A stretch of DNA of 63,317 nucleotides from Cognataquiflexum nitidum. Lineage in GTDB: Bacteria; Bacteroidota; Bacteroidia; Cytophagales; Cyclobacteriaceae. Positions 53,682-60,944 of the stretch are shown piece by piece. The stretch covers positions 1 to 63,317 of the forward strand of contig NZ_JAKZAM010000031.1 in NCBI RefSeq assembly GCF_022538055.1, read 5' to 3'. The position numbers and the translations under genes are program-made. Each line of letters starts with the position of its first letter. Positions within the stretch are counted from its first letter, which is position 1. The notes beneath the pieces were generated by a model. It saw only the letters and a program-made list of their open reading frames with translations, was not told the origin of the DNA and ran no database searches.

Positions 53682-54716
53682 ATGAAAGCGCTGGTACTGG
53701 AATCCTACAATAATCTGGTGTATAAAGACATGCCCGAACCGGAATACAAAGCCAATGAGGTGTTGGTCAGGGTCAAGGCCTGCGGAATCTGCGGAAGTGA
53801 TATCCACGGTTTTGACGGGAGCTCGGGGAGGAGAAATCCACCCCTGATCATGGGACACGAGGCATCCGGGGTTATCGTGGAAGCGGGGTCCGCTGTCAAA
53901 AACTATAAAGTCGGCGACCGGGTCACCTTCGACTCCACTGTTTACGATCTTGACGATTGGTACACACTCAAAGGAAAATACAACCTCAGTGATAGCAGGA
54001 TGGTGCTTGGCGTTTCTCCCAAAGAATATAAAAGGCATGGCGCTTTTGCGGAATATGTCGTTGTCCCTGAACACATCCTTTACCACTTGCCGGATTCGGT
54101 GACTTTTGAACAGGCGGCCATGGTGGAGTCAGTAGCTGTCGCGGCCCATGCGATCGACCTCACTCCCATCAATCTCCGTGACACGGCTTTGGTAGTGGGC
54201 ACAGGCATGATCGGACTATTTTTGGTACAGTTGCTCAAACTTTCCAATGCAGGTACTATCATCGCCATTGACATCGATGACCAAAAATTGGACCTTGCCA
54301 AAAAATTCGGAGCAGAACATACTTTCAATTCAGCAACCGATTCCAATATCCATGAATCCATTTTGGCACTCACCCACAACCGAGGCGCTGATATAGCTTT
54401 CGAAGCTGTCGGTGTCAGTGCGACCATCAAAATGGCCATTGAAAATGTAAGAAAAGCAGCGACGGTGACTTTGGTGGGCAATATTTCTCCAAAAGTAGAA
54501 ATCCCGCTTCAGGCTGTTGTCACACGGGAAGTCCGTCTGCAAGGCAGTTGTGCCATCGCGGGAGAATATGGCATCGTACTCGAATTGATCGAAAAAGGAC
54601 TCGTCGATGTGGACTCCTTACTGAGTGCTACTGCCCCATTGGAAGATGGTGCATCTTGGTTCAGAAGACTGTATGCCAAAGAACCAGGACTGAACAAAGT
54701 AATCCTTCAACCCTAA
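53682..54716 (+). CDS. Zinc-dependent alcohol (sugar) dehydrogenase, MDR family
   Basis: The ATG at 53682 gives 344 residues; an upstream in-frame ATG at 53577 would add a stretch that does not fit the family. MGHEASGVIVEAG carries the catalytic-zinc Glu, and CGICGSDIHGFDG the zinc Cys. VVGTGMIGLFLVQ is the NAD-binding glycine motif. The structural-zinc cysteine cluster is not evident. It resembles galactitol- or sorbitol-type dehydrogenases. It is 10 bases from the following Gfo/Idh/MocA gene, suggesting a sugar or inositol-type pathway. Confidence 0.87.
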   Translation: MKALVLESYNNLVYKDMPEPEYKANEVLVRVKACGICGSDIHGFDGSSGRRNPPLIMGHEASGVIVEAGSAVKNYKVGDRVTFDSTVYDLDDWYTLKGKYNLSDSRMVLGVSPKEYKRHGAFAEYVVVPEHILYHLPDSVTFEQAAMVESVAVAAHAIDLTPINLRDTALVVGTGMIGLFLVQLLKLSNAGTIIAIDIDDQKLDLAKKFGAEHTFNSATDSNIHESILALTHNRGADIAFEAVGVSATIKMAIENVRKAATVTLVGNISPKVEIPLQAVVTREVRLQGSCAIAGEYGIVLELIEKGLVDVDSLLSATAPLEDGASWFRRLYAKEPGLNKVILQP

Positions 54717-54726
54717 CCTAACCAAC

Positions 54727-55845
54727 ATGTATAGAACCGGAATCATCGGCTGCGGCAAAGTAGCCCACCTTCACGCCAAAGCTTTGAAGCACCTTCCCAC
54801 CTCGGATTTTGCGGCAGTCTACAGCAGGACTTTGGACAAAGCAAAATCTTTTGCTTCGGAATATGGCGTCAATGCCTATGACAATATCACGGAGATGGTG
54901 GAAAAGGAAAAACTCGACCTTGTCATGGTCTGCACGCCACATCCAAATCACCTTGACCCCACCCTCGAAGCCATGGCGGCAGGCGCACATGTGATCGTCG
55001 AAAAACCCTTGGCCTCAACTTTGGAGGACTGTGATGTGATGATTGCTGCGGGTAAAAAATACAACAAGAAACTTGGGACGATCAGCCAAAGGCGATTCTA
55101 TGAACCGGTCATCAGGTTGAAAAAAGCCATTGACGATGGGAAAATCGGCAGACCCATCCTCGGCACGATCAACATGCTGAGTTGGAGGGATGAAAAATAC
55201 TACAAATCCGACCCTTGGAGAGGTTCCTGGGAACATGAAGGCGGCGGCGTGATGGTCAATCAGGCACCGCATCAGCTAGACCTCCTTGTTTGGCTGATGG
55301 GAGAAATCGATGAAGTGTACGGAACTTGGGCCAATATGACCCATCCCTACATCGAAGTCGAAGACACAGCTTTAGCGATAGTCAAATTCAAAAACGGCGG
55401 TCTGGGAAGCATCTTCCTCAGCAATTGCCAAAAACCGGGAATCCATACCAAAGTACAGATTCACGGCAGCAACGGCGCTTCCGTGGGCGTGACACCTGAG
55501 GCAGGTGCCATGTTTATCGCAGGTGTATCAGGCATAGCAGGGCCACCTGTCAATGACCTTTGGACTGTACCTGGAGAAGAACATCTGATCGCTGAATGGA
55601 CCAAAGAAGACACAGAGATATTCAACAGCATCGATCCCACTGTCCATTATATCGAAAAGCAGATTGAGGAATTTTTGGATGCCTTGACAGCAGGGCGAGA
55701 ACCCCTCATCACAGGCGAAGAAGGACGCAAAACTGTGGAGCTTTTCACCGCCATCTACCGCTCTACCCGCGACAACAAACCCGTCAAATTCCCCCTATTC
55801 CCAGAAAAAGATAGGGAAGATATGGATGGGAGGGTGAAAGAGTAA
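54727..55845 (+). CDS. Gfo/Idh/MocA family oxidoreductase
   Basis: The 372-residue protein has an N-terminal Rossmann motif (GIIGCGKVAHLHAKAL, residues 5-20). The catalytic Glu-Lys-Pro is in VIVEKPLAS, and the C-terminal alpha/beta domain includes GGGVMVNQAPHQLDLLVWLMGE with a probable catalytic histidine. These NAD(P)-dependent enzymes oxidise or reduce sugars and inositols. It is transcribed with the preceding dehydrogenase gene. Specific substrate unknown. Confidence 0.92.
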   Translation: MYRTGIIGCGKVAHLHAKALKHLPTSDFAAVYSRTLDKAKSFASEYGVNAYDNITEMVEKEKLDLVMVCTPHPNHLDPTLEAMAAGAHVIVEKPLASTLEDCDVMIAAGKKYNKKLGTISQRRFYEPVIRLKKAIDDGKIGRPILGTINMLSWRDEKYYKSDPWRGSWEHEGGGVMVNQAPHQLDLLVWLMGEIDEVYGTWANMTHPYIEVEDTALAIVKFKNGGLGSIFLSNCQKPGIHTKVQIHGSNGASVGVTPEAGAMFIAGVSGIAGPPVNDLWTVPGEEHLIAEWTKEDTEIFNSIDPTVHYIEKQIEEFLDALTAGREPLITGEEGRKTVELFTAIYRSTRDNKPVKFPLFPEKDREDMDGRVKE

Positions 55846-55889
55846 ATAGATAATGGATTCGAGAGTTTGGTGAAAATCAAAATTTGATC

Positions 55890-56012
55890 AACTCCGAAGG
55901 GGTGTCATTTTTATAGGATAAACCAATATCACATTTCCAAAAACCCCGAAGGGGTGAAATGATTATAGAAAAGAAAGATCATAATTCGCAAAACCCCGAA
56001 GGGGTGACATGT
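55890..56012. repeat. REP cluster on the 3' side of the RAYT gene (three copies)
   Basis: Three copies of an ACCCCGAAGGGGTGA-type palindrome occur at about 55890-55908, 55942-55960 and 55992-56010, roughly 50 bases apart and all in one orientation. The core CCCCGAAGGGG can form a tight hairpin. They abut the stop of the transposase gene. The first copy has one substitution (ACTCCG). Confidence 0.8.
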
Positions 56013-56013
56013 T

Positions 56014-56475
56014 TCAATGAATCCAATCGAACAAATATTTTTCTTCATATTCAATTTCAAACTTCTTCAAAAATGAAATGTATTCCTGTTTAAAGGAAAT
56101 TTTCATGTGATGCTCTTCTTGGTTTAAAATATATTGATATACATTATCCAATTGGGAATGGGAATAAGAAAACGCACCATATCCTTCCTGCCATTCGAAC
56201 TTCCCTTTTACAAATTTATTCTCATTGATGAAGTTGGAAGAATTATTTTTAACGTCCCTGATAAGATCGGATATTGACATCGCAGGTTTGATTCCAACAA
56301 AAACATGTACGTGATCAGTTACCCCATTTACAATTATGGGTTTATGCTTTTTGCCTTTAATTATTCCTGCCATGTATTTAAACACTTCCTCTCGCCAAGG
56401 ATTTAGCAAGAGGTTTTCTCTCCCCTTAACGGCAAAAACATATTGGATATAGATTTGGGAAAATGTTCCAGGCAT
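56014..56475 (-). CDS. REP-associated tyrosine transposase (RAYT, IS200-like)
   Basis: The ATG at 56475 gives 153 residues of the Y1 HUH transposase family. His55 and His57 in TDHVHVFVG form the HUH motif, and Tyr115 in VYQYILNQEEHH is the likely nucleophile. RAYTs cut single-stranded REP hairpins near their own gene and are domesticated, not self-spreading. Here CCCCGAAGGGG palindromes flank the gene on both sides (three downstream, two upstream), the classical RAYT arrangement. The repeat at 56481-56500 lies just ahead of the start codon. Confidence 0.88.
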   Translation of the reverse strand: MPGTFSQIYIQYVFAVKGRENLLLNPWREEVFKYMAGIIKGKKHKPIIVNGVTDHVHVFVGIKPAMSISDLIRDVKNNSSNFINENKFVKGKFEWQEGYGAFSYSHSQLDNVYQYILNQEEHHMKISFKQEYISFLKKFEIEYEEKYLFDWIH

Positions 56476-56480
56476 GTAGC

Positions 56481-56552
56481 ATATCACCCCTTCGGGGTTT
56501 TGGTGGTAAAACAATAATTTTTTTCTATAATACTATCACCCCTTCGGGGTTC
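56481..56552. repeat. REP cluster on the 5' side of the RAYT gene (two copies)
   Basis: Two copies of TATCACCCCTTCGGGGTT at about 56481-56500 and 56533-56552 are spaced about 50 bases apart. They are inverted relative to the three copies on the other side of the gene, so all five point in the same way relative to the transposase. Confidence 0.8.
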
Positions 56553-56646
56553 AAAATGGATAATCAATTCTTGAATCCTCAATTGAATTCTCGGTCCAAT
56601 TCTACACACCACTCTACTTCCGTCTTCTGACTTCCCTCCCTTTCCT

Positions 56647-58020
56647 CTATCTCCCCCTCCCACTCTTCTTCAATTCAATATCTGTCAGATCGGCGACTTT
56701 GATGGGTTTGCCGGATTCGATGGAATTGCGGGCGGCGATGCCGACAAGGATGGACATGGCCCCGTCACGGGTTCCGGCGGATTGTCGGTAAGGGTCGGAC
56801 ATGTTGGGATCTAGGAAAAGCTTGTCTTTGAGACGGGTATCTCCGCCTCCATGACCCCCGCCTCCATGAGGAATCACGATGATTTCTGTTTCTCCAAAGT
56901 TTTTGGTCAGGCGGATTTCGTCTTCCTCTTTTTCTTCCCAAGGTTGGCTTTCTTTGATCCAAGCCTCCACGCGGCCTTTGGTCCCATTGAATGCGATGCG
57001 GTAACCTTCATAAGGTGAATATGTTGTCAGCGAATAACTCACCTGAACCCCATTCATATATCGGATCTGAACCGCCATTTTATCATAAATATCAATATCC
57101 TCCCTGAAAACACAGCCGTCTCGAAGGTAACCGTCATGGTGCTCATTGTTGACATAAAGGTCCACCATATGCTTGCTTTTGGTGATGTCCCAATAAAAAT
57201 CGCATTTGGATTTGTGTGGGCAAGGACGGCAATTGGTACTTCGGAAAGGCCCGTTCTTTCCATAAAACTCCAAAGCTCCATAGGCAAAAACCTCCTCCGC
57301 GTCCGAATCCAACCACCAATTGAGCAGGTCAAAGTGATGCGTGGATTTGTGGACGAGGAGCGTCCCACCCTTTGCTTTGTACCCATGCCACCGGCGGAAA
57401 TAATCCGCCCCATGGGAAGTATCAAGATACCAATGAAAATCCACGGAGGTGATGTCACCGATTTCACCATTGCGGAGAATTTCATAGATCCGCTGACGGT
57501 GGGGAGAATAGCGGTAATTGAAGGTGACGATGACTTTCTTGCCTGATTTGCGCTCGGCGTCTAGAATAGCCTGACACTTATCCTCATCGGTAGTCATTGG
57601 TTTCTCGGTGATGACATTGATCCCTGCTTCCAAAGCCTTGATGATAAAGATGTGGTGCGTAGAATCCATTGTGGTGACGATGACTACGTCAGGTTTGCGC
57701 TCAGCAAGCATTTGGTCAAAATCGGTAAACAGCGGACAATCTACCCCAAGGTGCTTCTTTCCAAATTCCAAACGTCCAGGGTTTATATCGCACAGACCCA
57801 CAAACTCGATCTGATCCTTGTAGACATTTTGTACGTCTCTCCCAAACATGTTGACTCCCCGAACGCCCAAACCAACGAGTGCAATTTTCATTTTTGCAAC
57901 AGGATTGTCATGGAGGGTGAGTGCTTCTGCAATGCCATTGAGAAAAACAGAACCTGCTGCGAGTGACGCGGATTTTGCTAAAAATTTCCTTCGTGAAGAA
58001 TCAGTGGAATGGGTTTTCAT
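56647..58020 (-). CDS. Tat-exported Gfo/Idh/MocA family oxidoreductase
   Basis: The 457-residue protein has a twin-arginine signal (SSRRKFLAKSASLAAGS, Arg10-Arg11) and so is probably folded with its cofactor before export to the periplasm. The Rossmann motif ALVGLGVRGVNMFG and NVITEKPMTTDEDK are present. KGGTLLVHKSTHHFDLLNWWL contributes the histidine region. GGGGHGGGD is a glycine/histidine loop. Such Tat-linked family members are frequent in Bacteroidota and may process sugars in the periplasm. Divergent from hemN and opposed to the RAYT region. Confidence 0.88.
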   Translation of the reverse strand: MKTHSTDSSRRKFLAKSASLAAGSVFLNGIAEALTLHDNPVAKMKIALVGLGVRGVNMFGRDVQNVYKDQIEFVGLCDINPGRLEFGKKHLGVDCPLFTDFDQMLAERKPDVVIVTTMDSTHHIFIIKALEAGINVITEKPMTTDEDKCQAILDAERKSGKKVIVTFNYRYSPHRQRIYEILRNGEIGDITSVDFHWYLDTSHGADYFRRWHGYKAKGGTLLVHKSTHHFDLLNWWLDSDAEEVFAYGALEFYGKNGPFRSTNCRPCPHKSKCDFYWDITKSKHMVDLYVNNEHHDGYLRDGCVFREDIDIYDKMAVQIRYMNGVQVSYSLTTYSPYEGYRIAFNGTKGRVEAWIKESQPWEEKEEDEIRLTKNFGETEIIVIPHGGGGHGGGDTRLKDKLFLDPNMSDPYRQSAGTRDGAMSILVGIAARNSIESGKPIKVADLTDIELKKSGRGR

Positions 58021-58376
58021 GGGTTTGGGATGTTGGTTGAGTTTAAAAATATCAAATTAAGTTTTAATGTCCATCCTTTTCTTTCGGGTAGGGTTTTTAC
58101 TTTTTGAAAAAAAGAATTGTAAAGGAAGATTTAGTAAGGTTTAAAATATGTGTTTGCTATTTATTCAACCCCTATCAGGGTTGTTGGCTCTCTTGAAGAT
58201 TCCTTTTGCCTCTGGATTCTATCCGGGGTAAATAACCTGATGGTATTTAATCCCATTCGGGATTGGTGTGAAAATAGATCTTCCATATTTTTAAAGAATA
58301 TCAAAATGAAATATGGCAGTCCCTTTTTACGCAAATGCGAAGGATAATTTCCAAAAACCATTTCCAAAATAAAACC
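58021..58376. repeat. Gene-free region with two short palindromes
   Basis: No credible gene was seen. AACCCCTATCAGGGTT at 58167-58182 and AATCCCATTCGGGATT at 58249-58264 are 16-base palindromes of REP type and differ from both families at 52070 and 55890. They separate the Tat oxidoreductase from hemN. The region also contains the start of the divergent 58020 transcript. Confidence 0.6.
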
Positions 58377-58390
58377 ATGACATTTATCAT
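58377..58390. promoter_or_regulatory. Candidate FNR-type operator upstream of hemN
   Basis: ATGACATTTATCAT contains TGAC-N4-ATCA, 71-84 bases upstream of the hemN ATG. It shares the ATGAC half-site and spacing with the dyad upstream of the Crp/Fnr regulator gene (14099-14110). hemN genes are often under FNR-type control in other bacteria; here it is inference. Confidence 0.45.
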
Positions 58391-58460
58391 CTTCTACTGC
58401 AGTATTGGTCATGAAAATCCGCAACCTAAAAAGTGAAATTTGTGGGAAATATTTGTAGCA

Positions 58461-59822
58461 ATGACAGCAATCTCACCACGACTTCTCCATAAATATAACG
58501 TCCCGGCACCACGCTATACCTCCTATCCGACCGTACCCCTTTGGGCCGACGACCTCAATGAACGGGGTTGGATCAGTTTGGTCAAAAAGGCCTATGAGGA
58601 CTTTGGCGAATCGGAAGGAATCACCCTTTATATCCATCTTCCTTACTGCGAAAGCCTCTGTACCTACTGCGGCTGCAACAAGCGGATCACCAAAAACCAC
58701 GCTGTAGAAACGCCCTACATCACTTCAATCATGAATGAATGGGATGCTTATTTGAAAATATTGGACACAAAACCCAAACTTGCCGGAATCCATCTTGGAG
58801 GGGGAACACCCACATTTTTTTCCCCTGAGTCATTGGAAGAAATGTTGGGAATAATCATCGGAAGCTCGGAAGTCATGCCCGATGCCGTATTCAGTTTTGA
58901 GGGACATCCCAACAATACCACACGTGGACATTTGCAGACTTTGTTTGATTTGGGTTTCCGCAGGGTGAGTTACGGCATCCAGGATTTCAATGAAGAAGTC
59001 CAAAAAGCCATCCACCGCATTCAGCCTTTTGAAAGGGTCAAGGAAGCCACTGATGTAGCACGGGAAATAGGCTATACTTCGGTGAATTTTGATTTGATCT
59101 ATGGCTTGCCTCATCAGACAGCCGAGACGATCAGCGCTACTTTTGAGAAAGTCGCCGAACTCAAACCCGACCGCATTGCCTTTTACAGCTACGCGCACCT
59201 GCCATCGGCATTTCCTTCCCAAAAAAGTTTTGAGCAATTTCTTCCCAAGGAATCAGAAAAAAGGAATCTCTACGAAAAAGGAAAACAGATCCTCACAGAG
59301 ATGGGATACCTGGAGGTTGGGATGGACCATTTTGCACTGGAAAATGATCCGCTTTATATCGCTAAAAAAAACAAAACCCTCCACCGTAATTTCATGGGCT
59401 ATACCACCTCTCCGTCCAAGATATTGTTAGGCTTGGGCAACAGTTCCATATCAGATGTCTATTACGCCTATGCCCAAAACACCAAGGAAATAGACCTTTA
59501 CAAAGAACAAATCAGCTTGGGACATTTTGCGATCAGCAAAGGACACATGATGTCCAATGAAGATATTGAAACCAGAAACCTGATCCTGAAACTGATCTGC
59601 AACCATGAAGCGGATTGGAACTTTTGTTACTATTCTGTATTGGGAAAAAGAAACTGGGAAAAGTTAAAGACTTTTGCTGAAGAGGGAATCATCGAATTTG
59701 ACGCCAAGGGAATCAAAATCCTGTCAACCGGGCTGCCTTTTATCCGCAACGTATGCATGGTTTTTGACCTCAGGATGCAGGAAAAAGAGGAGAGGAAGTT
59801 TGGATTCAGTAAATCAATCTAA
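58461..59822 (+). CDS. hemN: Oxygen-independent coproporphyrinogen III oxidase
   Basis: HemN decarboxylates coproporphyrinogen III to protoporphyrinogen IX without oxygen, using a radical-SAM [4Fe-4S] cluster. The ATG at 58461 gives 453 residues. Cys63, Cys67 and Cys70 in HLPYCESLCTYCGC form the radical-SAM motif, with Cys72 also in the motif as in HemN. GGGTPTFFSPESLEEML and the C-terminal domain match the family. A TTG seven codons earlier is less likely. A FNR-like site lies upstream; no neighbour shares the pathway. Confidence 0.95.
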   Translation: MTAISPRLLHKYNVPAPRYTSYPTVPLWADDLNERGWISLVKKAYEDFGESEGITLYIHLPYCESLCTYCGCNKRITKNHAVETPYITSIMNEWDAYLKILDTKPKLAGIHLGGGTPTFFSPESLEEMLGIIIGSSEVMPDAVFSFEGHPNNTTRGHLQTLFDLGFRRVSYGIQDFNEEVQKAIHRIQPFERVKEATDVAREIGYTSVNFDLIYGLPHQTAETISATFEKVAELKPDRIAFYSYAHLPSAFPSQKSFEQFLPKESEKRNLYEKGKQILTEMGYLEVGMDHFALENDPLYIAKKNKTLHRNFMGYTTSPSKILLGLGNSSISDVYYAYAQNTKEIDLYKEQISLGHFAISKGHMMSNEDIETRNLILKLICNHEADWNFCYYSVLGKRNWEKLKTFAEEGIIEFDAKGIKILSTGLPFIRNVCMVFDLRMQEKEERKFGFSKSI

Positions 59823-59825
59823 AAA

Positions 59826-59897
59826 GATATTAATTGATATTCAAAAATTGATATTGTTGGATATTCACGCCTGATCGAAGTAATATCAATTAGTATC
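59826..59897. repeat. Inverted repeat, 16 bp arms
   Basis: GATATTAATTGATATT (59826-59841) and AATATCAATTAGTATC (59882-59897) pair with one mismatch. The arms contain GATATT units; two further GATATT copies lie between them. A/T-rich, so unlikely to be a terminator alone, and may be a REP-type or insertion remnant. Confidence 0.6.
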
Positions 59898-59947
59898 CCA
59901 ATATCATTTAAATGCTTTAGTCGTTTTGTAAACCCGTATAACTATAG

Positions 59948-59972
59948 AAAAAGCCCCGATTTGGGGCTTTTT
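59948..59972 (+). terminator. Terminator downstream of hemN
   Basis: AAGCCCC and GGGGCTT form a 7-bp stem around a 5-base loop, followed by T's. The distance from hemN suggests it ends that transcript. Confidence 0.75.
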
Positions 59973-60240
59973 AAATTTATCAACCATCCTTCTATTTTAC
60001 ACAATAGAAACATGATTTGTGTAGAATGATATTGGTGGACTATGGACTGTGGACGATTTTTTAATCTTGAAATATAGTCCCAATCATCAAAACCTACATG
60101 GATTTTTAAATTAACCGCAAAAGGAATTCCCTCATCTTTACGATAATAAAATTTAAAAATCAGTTGAATTTATAACATCTTAAGAATAAATTAGGAAGAG
60201 TTTTTACTCTAAACCATACTTTTCCCATAAACAGTAACTT
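59973..60240. other. Gene-free region upstream of the small barrel gene
   Basis: No gene or RNA was recognised. It has a GGACTATGGACTGTGGAC direct-repeat motif near 60036 and A/T-rich sequence. A promoter for the 60241 gene must be here, but no good TAnnTTTG was found. Confidence 0.5.
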
Positions 60241-60861
60241 ATGTTGAGGTCATTTATAATTCCAAAGAAAACCAAAATCAATTTGTCACTATCTAGCAAG
60301 TTCCTTCTTTTCCCGTTAATTGCCTCGCTAGTGCTTATTCAAAATAATATATTTGCCCAAGACGAAGCTGAACTATTCACTGCCAAAAATGCTATTTATG
60401 CTGAAGTCGGTGGAAATTCCAGTCTGTATGCACTCAATTATAGTCGTATTTTCCATCAAAAAGGCAGGCTGAAAATTTCAGCTAGTGCAGGTTTTTCAAT
60501 GCGATATACAAAGGCAAGTGAACCGATTTATCCATCATTTTGGTCACCTTCATGGTCTTCTGAGATCACAGCTTTTTTGGGAAAATCTCGCCATCACTTG
60601 GAGTTTGGAACTGGGTTCTTAACCTCTCAAAATCGGGATTTTATTATTGACACCAATTATCAAAATAACATTAGGGAGCAAGTGTATTGGGATCAATTTC
60701 TTACGGGAAGAATTGGCTATCGCTATCAGAAACCTGATGGTGGTTTCTTTTTTAGGGCAGGGTATACTCCAGTGTTAGTATTCTATAATTCAGAGGGTGC
60801 GGACTATGGGGCAGAATTTTATCCTGTTCGATTTGGAATAAGTGCAGGAATCAGTTTTTAA
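60241..60861 (+). CDS. Predicted small outer-membrane barrel protein
   Basis: The 206-residue protein has an N-terminal hydrophobic stretch (FLLFPLIASLVLIQNNIFAQ) preceded by a long basic lead, so the true start may be internal. A strand-rich body follows (IYAEVGGNSSLYALNYSRIF, RHHLEFGTGFL, GRIGYRYQKPDGGFFFRAGYTPVLVF) and a C-terminal Phe (GISAGISF), as in small barrels. Function unknown. Confidence 0.72.
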   Translation: MLRSFIIPKKTKINLSLSSKFLLFPLIASLVLIQNNIFAQDEAELFTAKNAIYAEVGGNSSLYALNYSRIFHQKGRLKISASAGFSMRYTKASEPIYPSFWSPSWSSEITAFLGKSRHHLEFGTGFLTSQNRDFIIDTNYQNNIREQVYWDQFLTGRIGYRYQKPDGGFFFRAGYTPVLVFYNSEGADYGAEFYPVRFGISAGISF

Positions 60862-60944
60862 CATTACACTGGCGCACCTAAGCTACTATAGCAACACAAT
60901 TTATTCCCAATTTTCACCTTCACCCACCCTTTCCCATTAGAATC

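Noticed and set aside
55890..56552. CRISPR array
   Set aside because: The regularly spaced CCCCGAAGGGG units are short palindromes at both sides of a transposase, with no unique spacers of CRISPR length and no cas genes.
58161..58424. An 87-codon minus-strand frame upstream of hemN
   Set aside because: It runs through two palindromic repeats and resembles no protein; it is explained better as translated repeat DNA.
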